NCBI GenBank assembly: GCA_017551095.1
Contig: JAFZMQ010000030.1
Location: 1 to 64,000 of the forward strand
DNA from: Clostridia bacterium
GTDB taxonomy: Bacteria > Bacillota > Clostridia > UBA1381
Length of the DNA stretch: 64,000 bases
Reading direction: 5' to 3'
Part shown: positions 8,945 to 18,462 of the stretch, one piece after another
Layout of the letters: each line of letters begins with the position of its first letter
Position numbering within the stretch: the stretch's first letter is position 1
Translations under genes and position numbers: made by a program
Notes under the pieces: generated by a model
Databases searched by the model: none
What the model saw: only the letters and a program-made list of their open reading frames with translations
What the model was told of the DNA's origin: nothing

Positions 8945-9598
8945 CTATTTCACAATTTCAATAGTTTTAATAACAACCGGAGTTTCCGGAACATCAGTCA
9001 TTTGCTGCGGATATTTCTTACCCAAATACAAAACCTCGCCGTCTATTGCCGTTGTTTTGCCTGTTGCAATCTCATCAACAACTTCTATACCTTTTGTAAC
9101 CTCACCAAATGCAGCATATTGTCCGTCTAATGACGGGTAATCCTGATGCATTATAAAGAATTGACTTGATGCGGAGTTCGGAGCTTGTGTTCTTGCCATT
9201 GACAGAACGCCGCGGGTGTGCTTTAAGTCATTTTTAAAGCCGTTTGCAGTAAACTCACCCTGAATCGAATCGGTTTCCTTGGATGCGAAATTGCCCTCGT
9301 AAAAGCTCTCGTCAAATCCTCCGCCCTGAATCATAAATCCTTCTATAACTCTGTGGAAAATCAGCCCGTCAAAGAAGTTTTGCTCTATCAGTTTTGTGAA
9401 ATTCTCCACCGATTTCGGAGCTATATGCGGGTATAAATCCGCTTCAATCTCCCTGTTATCCGTCAGTGTAATTTTGATATGCACTGCGTCGGACTTGTCA
9501 AGTCCGTCCTTTTTTGCCGTGTTTCCGCCGCAACCGGTTAAGGTCATAAGCGAAAGGGTTACGGCAAGACTTAAAATCTTTCTTGCGTTTTTACTCAT
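8945..9598 (-). CDS. lipoprotein cyclophilin-type peptidyl-prolyl isomerase
   Basis: 217 residues. The signal sequence ends in the lipobox LTGC (Cys 23), so the enzyme should be lipid-anchored on the outer membrane face. The cyclophilin core follows: [19 protein letters not shown] (catalytic Arg in FHRV), [31 protein letters not shown]. It would speed prolyl isomerisation during folding of exported proteins. Its ATG lies inside the last codons of gyrA (ATGAGTAA overlap), so it is translationally coupled to gyrA. That pairing has no obvious functional reason. Confidence 0.93.
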   Translation of the reverse strand: MSKNARKILSLAVTLSLMTLTGCGGNTAKKDGLDKSDAVHIKITLTDNREIEADLYPHIAPKSVENFTKLIEQNFFDGLIFHRVIEGFMIQGGGFDESFYEGNFASKETDSIQGEFTANGFKNDLKHTRGVLSMARTQAPNSASSQFFIMHQDYPSLDGQYAAFGEVTKGIEVVDEIATGKTTAIDGEVLYLGKKYPQQMTDVPETPVVIKTIEIVK

Positions 9599-12086
9599 TG
9601 TTTTCCTCGCTTTCTATGTTTTCCTCGCTGATATGAGGTGTTGTTGCTATGCTTACGGCTTTTACATCACCTGAAAGTTTCATAACACGCACACCCTGCG
9701 TCTGACGCCCAAAAGTGCTGATTTCTGCTGTATGCGTTCTTATAATAACGCCGTCTGAGGTGATTACCATTATATCGTCATCATCTGTAACAGCCTTTAA
9801 GCCGATAACCTTGCCCGTTTTTTCGGTCAGCTTATAGTTGAATATGCCTTTTCCGCCACGGGTCTGCTCTCTGTACTCGTCAAAATCGGTCTTTTTGCCG
9901 TATCCGTTTTCGGTAAGAGTCAAAAGCTCTGTGCCTTCCCGTATGGTTACAGCGTCAACGACATAGTCGCCGGATTTTAAGCGTATTCCGCGTACACCGT
10001 GAGCCGTTCTGCCCATAGGACGAACATCACTTTCGTGGAAGCGTATCGCCATACCGTCTTTTGTACCTAAAACAAGTTCGCTGTCGTTATCGGTAATTTT
10101 CACGCCGATAAGCTCGTCGTCCTCGGCAAGTTCAATCGCACGGAGTCCGCCTGCACGGACCTTTGAGTATGCCAAAAGGTCGGTCTTTTTGATTGTTCCG
10201 AGCTTGGTCACAAATGTGAGGTAATGATTTTCGTTAAATTCCTTAACAGAAAGCATTGCCGTTATCTTTTCACCTGCATCAAGCGGCAGAAGGTTTACAA
10301 TTGCCGTACCTTTTGCCGTTCTGCCCGATTCGGGAATCTGGTACGCCTTTAAATCGTAAACTATGCCACGCGTGGTAAAGAAAAGTATGTGATTATGCGT
10401 CGAAGTGGTAAGCAAATGACGCACGAAATCTTCCTCGCGGGTAGCAAGTCCCGAAATGCCGCGTCCGCCCCTGTGCTGAGTGCGGTAGGTATCAACAGGC
10501 ACACGCTTGGTATAGCCCGTATTGGTAAGCGTTATTACAACGTCCTCTTCTTCGATTAAGTCCTCGTCATCAATATCAATTGCGGACATAGAAATCTCTG
10601 TCCTGCGGTCATCACCGTATTTTTCCTTGATTTTTATAAGGTCTTCTTTGACAATTGCAAGAATCTTGTCCTCATGCTCCAAAATATCGCGTAAAGTTGC
10701 GATTCTCTCCGAAACCTGAGCGTATTCTGTTTCGATTTTGTCACGCTCCATGCCCGACAAACGCCCTAACTGCATCTGAACGATAGCAGTTGTTTGTGCG
10801 TCGGAAAGACCGTATTTTTCTGCCAGATTTGTCTTAGCATCAGCAACTGATGAGGATTTTTTGATGATCTCAATTACCTCGTCAATGTTTTCTACAACAA
10901 TTTTGTAACCCTCTAAAATATGCAGACGCTCTAATGCCTTTGTTAAGTCGAAATTAGTCCTGCGTTTTATAACATCCTCTTGGTGATGAACATACGCATC
11001 AATTATCTCACGCAAATTAAGCAGTTTCGGCTCTTTATCAACAAGGGCGATCATTATAACGCCGAAGGTTTCCTGCATCTGCGTAAAGCGGTACAGGTTG
11101 TTTAATACAACATTCGCGTTTGCGTCACGCTTAATTTCTATGATGAAGTGCATATTTGAGTCGGATTCGTCACGGGTTGAGGCTATGCCGTCAATTTTGC
11201 CGTCACGGACGAGCTCGTTAATATACTTTTCAAGCCGTGCTTTATTGACCTGATAGGGAAGCTCGGTTACGACAATCCGCTGTCTGCCGTTGTCAAGCTC
11301 CTCAATTTCGGCTTTTGCACGGACAATTACCTTGCCTCTGCCTGTTGTATATGCTTTTCTTATGCCGCTTTTGCCCATAATAACGCCGCCTGTCGGGAAA
11401 TCAGGACCTTTTATATAGCTTTGCATAAGCTCATCTATTGTAATCATCGGGTCGTCAATAGTGGCGATTATGCCGTCTATGACCTCGGACAGATTATGCG
11501 GCGGAATATTTGTCGCCATACCAACGGCAATACCGGATGAGCCGTTTATCAAAAGATTCGGGAATCTTGACGGCAAAACATCTGGCTCTAAAAGCTTATC
11601 GTCATAATTCGGCACAAAATCAACCGTCTGCTTTTCAATATCCGAAAGCATTTCTGCCGCAAGTTTGGACATTTTTGCCTCGGTATAACGGTATGCAGCA
11701 GGTGGGTCGCCGTCGATAGAACCGAAGTTACCCTTAGGCTGAATAAGCGGGTATCTCAAAGAGAAATCCTGTCCCATTCGCACCATTGCGTCATAAACAG
11801 ACGCATCGCCGTGCGGATGATATTTACCTAAAACATCACCGACGGTAGATGCAGACTTACGAAAATCCGCCTCATACAAAAGCCCTGATTCGTACATATC
11901 GTAGAGAATACGGCGGTGAACGGGCTTCATACCGTCACGCACATCAGGAAGTGCACGGGCAACAATTACGCTCATTGCATAGTCTATGTACGCTTTTTTC
12001 ATCTCTGAATTAAGCTCAACATCAACTATTTTTTGGTTGGCGATAGCCTCCATATCAAGTTCTTTTTCCTTAAAATTCTTTGCCAT
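9591..12086 (-). CDS. gyrA: DNA gyrase subunit A
   Basis: 831 residues from ATG 12086, eight bases after GGAGG; an extended upstream start lacks support. Catalytic Tyr 134 lies in [11 protein letters not shown]. The C-terminal beta-pinwheel contains the GyrA box QTRGGKG, which marks gyrase rather than topoisomerase IV. GyrA and GyrB form the A2B2 enzyme that introduces negative supercoils using ATP. gyrB is not adjacent. The quinolone-determining region reads [10 protein letters not shown]: Ala 95 stands where E. coli has Ser83, while the acidic partner Asp 99 is kept. The lipoprotein isomerase gene overlaps its 3' end. Confidence 0.97.
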   Translation of the reverse strand: MAKNFKEKELDMEAIANQKIVDVELNSEMKKAYIDYAMSVIVARALPDVRDGMKPVHRRILYDMYESGLLYEADFRKSASTVGDVLGKYHPHGDASVYDAMVRMGQDFSLRYPLIQPKGNFGSIDGDPPAAYRYTEAKMSKLAAEMLSDIEKQTVDFVPNYDDKLLEPDVLPSRFPNLLINGSSGIAVGMATNIPPHNLSEVIDGIIATIDDPMITIDELMQSYIKGPDFPTGGVIMGKSGIRKAYTTGRGKVIVRAKAEIEELDNGRQRIVVTELPYQVNKARLEKYINELVRDGKIDGIASTRDESDSNMHFIIEIKRDANANVVLNNLYRFTQMQETFGVIMIALVDKEPKLLNLREIIDAYVHHQEDVIKRRTNFDLTKALERLHILEGYKIVVENIDEVIEIIKKSSSVADAKTNLAEKYGLSDAQTTAIVQMQLGRLSGMERDKIETEYAQVSERIATLRDILEHEDKILAIVKEDLIKIKEKYGDDRRTEISMSAIDIDDEDLIEEEDVVITLTNTGYTKRVPVDTYRTQHRGGRGISGLATREEDFVRHLLTTSTHNHILFFTTRGIVYDLKAYQIPESGRTAKGTAIVNLLPLDAGEKITAMLSVKEFNENHYLTFVTKLGTIKKTDLLAYSKVRAGGLRAIELAEDDELIGVKITDNDSELVLGTKDGMAIRFHESDVRPMGRTAHGVRGIRLKSGDYVVDAVTIREGTELLTLTENGYGKKTDFDEYREQTRGGKGIFNYKLTEKTGKVIGLKAVTDDDDIMVITSDGVIIRTHTAEISTFGRQTQGVRVMKLSGDVKAVSIATTPHISEENIESEENNE

Positions 12087-12189
12087 TTTAAAATCCTCCA
12101 AACAGGATAAATAAGTCAAAATATTACTTGCTTATTATATCATAAAAGCAAGGAAAAATCAAGCATTTTCCTAATTTTTGCACACAAAA

Positions 12190-12211
12190 AAGTCCCGTAA
12201 AGACGGGACTT
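12190..12211 (-). terminator. intrinsic terminator of the methyltransferase gene
   Basis: Stem AAGTCCCGT/ACGGGACTT overlaps the stop codon of the minus-strand methyltransferase and is followed on that strand by a T-run (12185-12190 as A on the plus strand). Confidence 0.85.
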
Positions 12212-12953
12212 ATTTTGCAACATAAACAGTTCGCATATCGGTCTTTTTCGGAGCGTCAAAGGTGAGGGGCGAAAAGCTGTCAACAGTCTTAAAACCTGCC
12301 GATAAAAAAATCTTTTTAATTTCACTTTCGTCATATGCTTTTTGCAGATGGCGTTCACAAAAACGGCGGTATTTCCCGCCCGATTTTTCAAAAAAGTTTA
12401 TATACATATCGGATAGACCGTATTTTTCGTGGAATTTATTTTCCCAAACATAGAAAATGTTGTCTTTATCGTAAACAAAGGTGTTGTTACCGATATATTC
12501 CTGCAATTTGTACCGACTGCTCAAATCAAAAATAAAAATTCCGTCAGGCTCTAAAAAGCAGGTTTTTATTTTTTTGGCAATCTGGAAAAGGAGTGAGGGT
12601 GAAAGGACATAGTTAAACCCGTCAAGCATACACAAAAATGCATCGCAGCCGCCATATAAATCAAGCTGGGTAAAGGATTGGGACAAAAACATTATGTTAA
12701 GCCCTTCTTTTTCCGCCTTTTCCCGTGCCAAAGACAACATTTGCAGGGACTTGTCCGTGCCTATCATGTCATACCCTCTTTTTGCAAGTGGGATGGTGAT
12801 GTTGCCTGTACCACACGCCAGGTCACAGATGAGTTTTGGTTTTTTGCCAAAATGGGCAAAAATTTTCTCGATATAGTCCGCCCACTTATTATAATCGACA
12901 TCTTCACTCATCAGTTTATCATAAAGCGGTGCAAATTTTGTGTAGCTGTTCAT
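12210..12953 (-). CDS. class I SAM-dependent methyltransferase
   Basis: 247 residues. The N-terminus YTKFAPLYDKLMSEDVDYNKWADYI is the cap typical of small-molecule methyltransferases. ICDLACGTGNITIPLAKRGYDMIGTD contains SAM-binding motif I (DLACGTG) with the acidic residue at the end of beta-2. DAFLCMLDGFNYV is the post-motif region. A GAGGTGAG ribosome-binding site precedes ATG 12953. The substrate cannot be inferred; it stands as a single gene between gyrA and the divergent DUF421 gene. Confidence 0.88.
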   Translation of the reverse strand: MNSYTKFAPLYDKLMSEDVDYNKWADYIEKIFAHFGKKPKLICDLACGTGNITIPLAKRGYDMIGTDKSLQMLSLAREKAEKEGLNIMFLSQSFTQLDLYGGCDAFLCMLDGFNYVLSPSLLFQIAKKIKTCFLEPDGIFIFDLSSRYKLQEYIGNNTFVYDKDNIFYVWENKFHEKYGLSDMYINFFEKSGGKYRRFCERHLQKAYDESEIKKIFLSAGFKTVDSFSPLTFDAPKKTDMRTVYVAK

Positions 12954-13055
12954 TTTAACTCACCTCACAGTAATATTTTATCATTTCATAGCGGCAAAGT
13001 AAAGAATATTTTTGTTTATTTTCGGCAAAATATTGGTATAAAAAGGAGTGAAAAT

Positions 13056-13688
13056 ATGTTTGTACTCATAATACGCACGTTAATTCTTTACGGACTGATA
13101 ATTGTTGCGATACGGATAATGGGCAAAAAGCAGATTGGTCAGCTGCAACCTTCCGAGCTTGTTGTTGCGATTATGATTTCTGATTTGGCGGCAGTTCCGA
13201 TGCAGACCATAGATATACCCTTGCTTACCGGAATCGTACCTGTTCTTACCCTGTTGGTTGCGGAAGTGACAATGTCCTTTATATCCTTAAAAAACAAACG
13301 GGCAAGAAAATATATAACGGGCGAGCCGAGCATTATTATTAAAAAGGGGCATATTAGCGAAAAAGAGCTTGAAAAAGCAAGATTTACCTTAAATGATTTA
13401 ATGGAGGAGCTGCGGATTTCGGGCTATCCCGATGTTTCAAAAATAGATATGGCGATATTGGAGACTAATGGAGAGATAAGCATTATCGAGGAGAGCAAAG
13501 ATAATATGACCGATTTTCCGTACATTTTGATTTCTGACGGTGAGATGAACAAGGCGGAGCTAAAAAGGGCAAAAAAAAGCGAGGAATGGCTAAAAAAACG
13601 GATAAAATGCGATTTTAAAGATGTTTTTCTTGCATCCCTGAATTCAGACGGGGAACTAACTGTTCAAAAAAAGGAGAGAAAAAAATGA
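13056..13688 (+). CDS. DUF421 (YetF-family) membrane protein
   Basis: 210 residues. Three membrane segments (about residues 4-22, 31-50, 57-75) are followed by the soluble YetF domain with KQIGQLQPSELVVAIMISDLAAVPMQ and the C-terminal ARFTLNDLMEELRISGYPDVSKIDMAILETNGEIS signature of DUF421. Relatives include B. subtilis YetF/YdfS; their role is not settled, though some have been linked to spores. The start is ATG 13056, downstream of AAAGGAGTG; the open frame extends far upstream, antisense to the methyltransferase, but without a ribosome-binding site. Its stop overlaps the next start (ATGA), indicating coupled translation. Confidence 0.9.
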   Translation: MFVLIIRTLILYGLIIVAIRIMGKKQIGQLQPSELVVAIMISDLAAVPMQTIDIPLLTGIVPVLTLLVAEVTMSFISLKNKRARKYITGEPSIIIKKGHISEKELEKARFTLNDLMEELRISGYPDVSKIDMAILETNGEISIIEESKDNMTDFPYILISDGEMNKAELKRAKKSEEWLKKRIKCDFKDVFLASLNSDGELTVQKKERKK

Positions 13689-14065
13689 AAAGCTTTGTTA
13701 TAGCTATGTCAATTTTTGCTGTTTTAATAGTAGGCGGAATGGCATTTGACTATTCTTTAAACGCCACAACAGAGGAGCTTTTAAGCAGTTGTGAGGAGAT
13801 AGACAAAAATATAAGGGAAGACAAACTCAAAGCGGCATATGAAAAAGAAAAGCAGCTTTCCGAGTATATAGACGGCAAAAAACCGCTTTTATCCTCGATT
13901 TTGGACCACAGCAACATTGACGAAATCGAGGAGCAAATATCCGAGCTTTTGGGATTTACCGAGCAAAATGATGCAGAAAATGCCGTTGTCAGCATCAGAA
14001 AATTAGAGCATATGTTTAACCACCTGCCCGAAAATTATGCACTAACGCTCCAAAATGTCTTATAG
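13685..14065 (+). CDS. DUF4363 family protein
   Basis: 126 residues. One N-terminal membrane anchor (FVIAMSIFAVLIVGGMAF) is followed by a charged, mainly helical extracytoplasmic domain rich in Glu and Lys. DUF4363 proteins are commonly encoded right after DUF421 genes in Clostridia, as here with a 4-base overlap, which points to a two-protein membrane unit. No catalytic residues are recognised. Confidence 0.82.
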   Translation: MKSFVIAMSIFAVLIVGGMAFDYSLNATTEELLSSCEEIDKNIREDKLKAAYEKEKQLSEYIDGKKPLLSSILDHSNIDEIEEQISELLGFTEQNDAENAVVSIRKLEHMFNHLPENYALTLQNVL

Positions 14066-14068
14066 CTC

Positions 14069-14097
14069 TTGCTTTTGCCCCAAAAATATACTATAAT
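14069..14097 (+). promoter_or_regulatory. purB promoter
   Basis: TTGCTT at 14069-14074 and TATAAT at 14092-14097 with a 17-base spacer, 22 bases upstream of the purB start. No purine riboswitch is recognisable in so short a leader. Confidence 0.7.
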
Positions 14098-14118
14098 GGA
14101 AATGAGGAAGTGGTACAA

Positions 14119-15549
14119 ATGAAAGATAGCTATGTTTCACCGATAAATTCACGGTATGCGTCAAAGGAAATGAAATATCTCTTTTCACCCGACAAAAAGT
14201 TTTCAACATGGCGTAAGCTTTGGGTGGCTTTGGCAGAAAGCGAAAAGGAATTGGGGCTGGACATTTCAGAGGCACAAATCGAGGAAATGCGGGAGCATAT
14301 TTCCGATATAAATTATGATGTTGCGGAGGCAAAGGAAAAGGAAATCCGCCATGATGTTATGAGTCATATTTTCGCATACGGTGTGCAGTGCCCTGCGGCA
14401 AAGCCGATAATCCACCTTGGTGCAACCAGCTGTTATGTGGGCGACAACACCGACATAATCGTTATGACCGAGGCACTGCGGCTTATACATAAACGGCTTG
14501 TCAATGTAATTGCGATACTTTGCGATTTTGCGGAGAAATATAAAGATTTGCCGACACTTGCATTTACGCATTTCCAACCCGCACAGCCGACAACGGTAGG
14601 AAAACGGGCAACTCTTTGGATACAGGATCTTTTAATGGATTTAGAGGTAATCGAAGAACAGCTTAAAAAGGCAAAATTGCTCGGCTCAAAGGGTACAACA
14701 GGCACACAGGCAAGTTTTTTGGAGCTATTTTCGGGCGACCATGAAAAATGTAGAGAGCTTGACAAAAAGATTGCGGAAAAAATGGGATTTGACGGTTGTT
14801 TTGCCGTCAGCGGACAGACATATCCGAGAAAGCTCGATTATCAGATGCTTTCGATACTTTCATCGGTTGCACAGAGTGCATATAAATTTTCTAATGATAT
14901 ACGGCTTTTGCAGCATTTAAAACAGATAGAAGAGCCGTTTGAAAAGAATCAGGTTGGCTCATCTGCTATGGCGTATAAGCGAAATCCTATGCGTAGCGAA
15001 AGAATCTCGTCACTTGCAAGATATGTGATAGTTGATGCGTTAAATCCTGCGATAACGGCATCAACACAGTGGTTCGAGCGTACACTTGATGACTCGGCAA
15101 ATAAGAGAATAAGCGTACCTGAGGCATTTTTGGCGGTAGATGCGATTTTGTGCCTTTATAAGAATGTTGCAGACGGACTGGTTGTCTATCCAAAGGTCAT
15201 AAACCGTCAGTTTATGCAGGAAATTCCCTTTATGGCAACCGAAAATATTATGATGGACGCCGTAAAGCGTGGCGGGGACAGACAGGAACTGCACGAAAAA
15301 ATAAGAAGATACTCTATGGAGGCGGCAAGGCGTGTTAAAGAGGACGGCGAAGAGAACAACCTGCCCGAGCTGATAGCAAATGATACGGCTTTCGGCATAA
15401 CGCTTCCGGAGATTTACGAGCTTTTAAAACCCGAAAAATTCATAGGGCGGAGCAAGGAGCAAACGGAGGAGTTTTTGGAGGACTGCGTCATGCCCATTCT
15501 TATGAAATATAGCGGCGAAATCGGCGAGGATGTGGAAATCACAGTTTAA
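14119..15549 (+). CDS. purB: adenylosuccinate lyase
   Basis: 476 residues. SSAMAYKRNPMRSE is the fumarase/aspartase-superfamily signature with the catalytic Ser loop; HLGATSCYVGDNTD and TLAFTHFQPAQPTTVGKR hold the general-acid His region. The enzyme splits adenylosuccinate and SAICAR to release fumarate in purine synthesis. ATG 14119 is ten bases after GAGGA; GTG 14110 is too close to it. Other purine genes are not adjacent, and the gene has its own promoter and terminator. Confidence 0.96.
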   Translation: MKDSYVSPINSRYASKEMKYLFSPDKKFSTWRKLWVALAESEKELGLDISEAQIEEMREHISDINYDVAEAKEKEIRHDVMSHIFAYGVQCPAAKPIIHLGATSCYVGDNTDIIVMTEALRLIHKRLVNVIAILCDFAEKYKDLPTLAFTHFQPAQPTTVGKRATLWIQDLLMDLEVIEEQLKKAKLLGSKGTTGTQASFLELFSGDHEKCRELDKKIAEKMGFDGCFAVSGQTYPRKLDYQMLSILSSVAQSAYKFSNDIRLLQHLKQIEEPFEKNQVGSSAMAYKRNPMRSERISSLARYVIVDALNPAITASTQWFERTLDDSANKRISVPEAFLAVDAILCLYKNVADGLVVYPKVINRQFMQEIPFMATENIMMDAVKRGGDRQELHEKIRRYSMEAARRVKEDGEENNLPELIANDTAFGITLPEIYELLKPEKFIGRSKEQTEEFLEDCVMPILMKYSGEIGEDVEITV

Positions 15550-15577
15550 AAAAAGAGGCTTATTTAAGCCTCTTTTT
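15550..15577. terminator. bidirectional terminator between purB and the ABC ATPase gene
   Basis: Perfect 13-bp stem AAAAAGAGGCTTA/TAAGCCTCTTTTT with a 2-base centre, right at the ends of the two convergent genes. Confidence 0.9.
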
Positions 15578-16350
15578 TAATTTCCACATTCTATTGAGAT
15601 TTCATTAAAGATTTTAAGATAATCGTTAATGCTTTGCTGTTTCTTCTTTTCGCCCGATATATCAAGCACAATGCCGCCCTCATGCATCATAATTGCCCGT
15701 GTTCCGTATTCTACGGCATATCGGAGATTATGCGTTACCATAAGGGTTGTTATGTTCTTTTCTTTTACCACTTTTTCGGTAAGCGTCATAACAATATCGC
15801 TGGATTTCGGATCAAGTGCTGCCGTATGTTCATCTAAAAGGAGGAGCGTCGGCGTTTTCATGGTTGCCATAATGAGTGCCAGAGCCTGTCTTTGACCGCC
15901 CGATAACGCACCTGTTTGCGTTTCCATACGATTTTCAAGCCCCATGCCCAAAAGCTCTAACTGGCTGCGGTAAAAATCACGGCGTTTTGTGTTAAGCCCC
16001 TTTGTAAGATCGTAACGCTTTCCCTTGTTATCAGCTAACGACATATTTTCCATAATTGTCATTGATGGGCTTGTGCCCATAGACGGATTCTGGAATACAC
16101 GGGCAATCTTTGCCGCGCGTTGATAATTTTTCTGTTTTGTTATATTCTTTCCGTCTAACAAAACACTACCGCTATCAGGCTTTACATCACCCGAAACAAT
16201 GTTTAAGGCAGTGGTTTTTCCGGAGCCGTTACTGCCGACAATCGCAACAAATTCACCGTTTTTGACATTAAGATTAAAATTCTGAAACAGTATTTTTTCA
16301 TCTATTGTGCCGACATTGAAGCTCTTATAAATATTATTGAGTTCAAGCAT
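15577..16350 (-). CDS. ABC transporter ATPase (TrpZ-like)
   Basis: 257 residues. Walker A GSNGSGKT, Q-loop VFQNPSMG, signature LSGGQRQALAL, Walker B LLLLDEHTAALD and switch His in MVTHNLRYA are all intact, so it should hydrolyse ATP. It is the third gene of a binding protein-permease-ATPase operon and overlaps the permease end by 8 bases. Gene order and the PF04392-type binding protein match the TrpXYZ group of putative tryptophan/aromatic uptake systems in Firmicutes. Substrate assignment is by family only. Confidence 0.9.
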   Translation of the reverse strand: MLELNNIYKSFNVGTIDEKILFQNFNLNVKNGEFVAIVGSNGSGKTTALNIVSGDVKPDSGSVLLDGKNITKQKNYQRAAKIARVFQNPSMGTSPSMTIMENMSLADNKGKRYDLTKGLNTKRRDFYRSQLELLGMGLENRMETQTGALSGGQRQALALIMATMKTPTLLLLDEHTAALDPKSSDIVMTLTEKVVKEKNITTLMVTHNLRYAVEYGTRAIMMHEGGIVLDISGEKKKQQSINDYLKIFNEISIECGN

Positions 16351-17221
16351 TTTTTCTGCCTCCCTCCGACTTGTTCATTACGCTGTTTAAAAGCATTGTG
16401 AGGAGGAATAGAACTGTTACCACCAATTTTGTGTCCGAAGACCGCAGACCTGATGAAATGGCGGCGGTGATACACGCCTTATATATAATCATACCCAGAA
16501 TGACACCGGTTGTAACATTCATAAACCGTATTTTGCGGAACAGCGTTGTGCCGATAATAACGGCGGCAAGTCCCATAACCATAGTTCCTGTTCCGGAAGA
16601 AATATCAAACTGCATAGCCCGTTGACAATATAATGCACCGGACAAACTCACCAAAGCATTTGCTATCGAAAGACCGATAATTTTTACTGTTCCGGGATTT
16701 TTTCCAAGCGTTACGACTAAGCCCTCATTATCGCCAACGCTTTTTAATAAAAATCCTGACTTCGTGCGAAGATATAGGTCAAGTAAAATCTTGACAAAAA
16801 GCACAATAACAAATAAAACTATAATGTACCGGAAGGGAAATAATGCCTTTGGAAAGCGTATTCCGCCGAAAATGGTAGGCTTTTGCATCAAAAACATATT
16901 AGGCATACCGACTATGCGGTAGTTTATGGAATAGAGCCCTGTCATAACCAGAATTCCGGATAACAAATCCTTTATTTTGCACTTGATGTGGAGTATTCCC
17001 GTAATTGAACCTGCCAAAGCACCTGCAATTATGGCACACAAAAGGCAAACCCACGGATTTACGCCGCGTGTCACAAGTGCGGCACTTATTGCGGCACCCA
17101 AAGGAAAAGTACCGTCAACCGTGAGGTCGGGAAAGTTCAGGATTTTATAGCTTATGTAAATTCCGAGAGCCATGATGCCGTATATAGCACCCTGTTCCAA
17201 AATACCGATTAAAATAGGCAT
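16343..17221 (-). CDS. ABC transporter permease (TrpY-like, branched-chain permease fold)
   Basis: 292 residues with about eight to nine hydrophobic segments. GIMALGIYISYKILNFPDLTVDGTFPLGAAI is the characteristic N-terminal motif of LivH/RbsC-type permeases (BPD_transp_2), and GDNEGLVVTLGKNPGTVKIIGLSIANALVSLSGAL is the cytoplasmic coupling region. A homodimer would pair with the ATPase encoded next. It is separated from the binding-protein gene by a long intercistronic hairpin, which may lower its expression relative to the binding protein. Confidence 0.9.
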   Translation of the reverse strand: MPILIGILEQGAIYGIMALGIYISYKILNFPDLTVDGTFPLGAAISAALVTRGVNPWVCLLCAIIAGALAGSITGILHIKCKIKDLLSGILVMTGLYSINYRIVGMPNMFLMQKPTIFGGIRFPKALFPFRYIIVLFVIVLFVKILLDLYLRTKSGFLLKSVGDNEGLVVTLGKNPGTVKIIGLSIANALVSLSGALYCQRAMQFDISSGTGTMVMGLAAVIIGTTLFRKIRFMNVTTGVILGMIIYKACITAAISSGLRSSDTKLVVTVLFLLTMLLNSVMNKSEGGRKNA

Positions 17222-17244
17222 AGCGATAATCCTTTCAAAGATAC

Positions 17245-17283
17245 TTTTATGGGACGCAAGGGTTAATCTTGCGTCCCATAAAA
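17245..17283 (-). other. intercistronic hairpin between binding protein and permease genes
   Basis: Perfect 16-bp stem TTTTATGGGACGCAAG/CTTGCGTCCCATAAAA around a 7-base loop. On the transcribed strand it is not followed by a U-run, so it may stabilise the upstream mRNA or cause partial termination, as is common after binding-protein genes. Confidence 0.8.
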
Positions 17284-17299
17284 TATTGGTAAAGTTTAT

Positions 17300-18280
17300 T
17301 TATTCTACAATAGTTGCATTTTCAAGTTTTGAAGTATCAATGCCGAACTGTTCTGCAACGGTCTTATTGATTGTAACAAAGGACTCTTTCATAGTTTCGA
17401 ATGGAATATTTTCAATAGCTTCGCCCTTTAATACTCTTGCTGCCATAACACCTGCCATTTTGCCAAGCGTTACATAGTCAAGACCGCTACAAGCAAGACA
17501 ACCGTTTTTAACCTGCTCTTCTTCCGAGCCGAATACAGGCTTGTTTGCAGCGTTTGCCTTGTCAAGAACAACTGCCAAAGCTGATACGACGGTGTTGTCT
17601 GTCATATTGGAAATACAGTCAACTTTTGAAAGAAGTACATCAGCAGCCTGTGCAACCTCAGCTTCTGAGCCGATACCAAGTGCCTCGATTGTAAATCCGT
17701 AATTTGGAGCTTCCTTTTTGTAAATTTCAAGTGTGCTTATTGAGTTTGCCTCACTTGTTGTGTATAAAATACCGATTGTCTTTGCGTCCGGAAGCAAGTT
17801 TCTTATAAGCTCTAACTGTTGTTTAACAGGAAGCTGGTCGCTGACGCCAGTAATACCGGGAAGAGTTTCCGTTTCACTCTTAGCAAGTTCCGCACCGATC
17901 GGGTCGGAAACGGCATTAAATATAACAGGAATATTCTGCTCGAAACATGATGCATAAAGTGCCTGAGCCGACGGTGTTGCGATACCGCAAACCAAATCCA
18001 TGCCATTTGCTGCAAAAGTCCCGGCGATTTGAGTGTTTATTGACATATCTGCCATAGCACTCTTATAGTCAATTTCTATGTTTTTGCCCTCTTCAAAGCC
18101 TTCGCTCTTTAATCCCTCAATAAAGCCTTCGCGGCAATTATCAAGCGACGGGTGGTCGGCAAACTGTGTAATACCGATTTTGTAAACCTTTTCCTCTGTG
18201 TTTTCAGCCTTTTTTCCGCAACCTGCAAGTGAGGTCACTGCCAAAACTAAAGAAAGTACCAATGCTAATCTCTTTTTCAT
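17300..18280 (-). CDS. ABC transporter substrate-binding lipoprotein (TrpX-like)
   Basis: 326 residues. The lipobox SLAGC gives a lipid-anchored Cys 21. The mature part is a periplasmic-binding fold of the PF04392 family, with YKIGITQFADHPSLDNCREGFIEGL at the N-lobe and PVIFNAVSDPIGAELAKS and PVFGSEEEQVKNGCLACSGLDYVTLGKMAG further on. It is the first gene of the three-gene uptake operon. Homologous systems are annotated as tryptophan transporters. The upstream leader with repeated GAGATTAG motifs suggests RNA-level control. Confidence 0.9.
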   Translation of the reverse strand: MKKRLALVLSLVLAVTSLAGCGKKAENTEEKVYKIGITQFADHPSLDNCREGFIEGLKSEGFEEGKNIEIDYKSAMADMSINTQIAGTFAANGMDLVCGIATPSAQALYASCFEQNIPVIFNAVSDPIGAELAKSETETLPGITGVSDQLPVKQQLELIRNLLPDAKTIGILYTTSEANSISTLEIYKKEAPNYGFTIEALGIGSEAEVAQAADVLLSKVDCISNMTDNTVVSALAVVLDKANAANKPVFGSEEEQVKNGCLACSGLDYVTLGKMAGVMAARVLKGEAIENIPFETMKESFVTINKTVAEQFGIDTSKLENATIVE

Positions 18281-18394
18281 ACTAATCTCTCCTATTCTTG
18301 CACTTTGTGCTATAAAAATGAAAATTCTCAGAACAGATTAGTCCTGAGATAATAAGCCAAATTTTTAATTTTCTAATCTCATCTAATCTATTCT
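18281..18394 (-). promoter_or_regulatory. structured leader with GAGATTAG repeats before the TrpX-like gene
   Basis: The predicted transcript begins near 18394. Read on the minus strand, GAGATTAG occurs at 18380-18373 (preceded by TAG-AT-TAG-AT, giving four (T/G)AG triplets spaced by two bases), again over the ribosome-binding site at 18289-18282 (TAG-GA-GAG-AT-TAG) and again in codons 3-6 at 18272-18265. Between them a hairpin (CTCAGGAC/GTTCTGAG, 18348-18341 with 18334-18327) exposes TAATCT; ACTAATCT (18342-18335) is the exact complement of AGATTAGT at the ribosome-binding site. The element could be a TRAP-like protein site or a translational RNA switch. No T-box motif is present. Confidence 0.6.
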
Positions 18395-18400
18395 GGTAGC

Positions 18401-18429
18401 ATTATATGATAAAAAAAGGCATTTGTCAA
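18401..18429 (-). promoter_or_regulatory. consensus promoter of the TrpXYZ-like operon
   Basis: On the minus strand TTGACA (18429-18424), 17-base spacer, TATAAT (18406-18401): a perfect sigma-A promoter, 121 bases upstream of the binding-protein start. A promoter this strong makes control in the leader more likely. Confidence 0.9.
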
Positions 18430-18462
18430 TACTTTTTTAAATTTTTTTGATTTATGTAATGA

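Noticed and set aside
12678-13055. Long N-terminal extension of the DUF421 frame
   Set aside because: The extension lies antisense to the methyltransferase and lacks a ribosome-binding site, while ATG 13056 has AAAGGAGTG at the correct distance and starts a normal family N-terminus.
18281-18400. T-box riboswitch upstream of the TrpX-like gene
   Set aside because: No T-box sequence, no specifier stem-loop and no terminator/antiterminator pair; the leader is too short.
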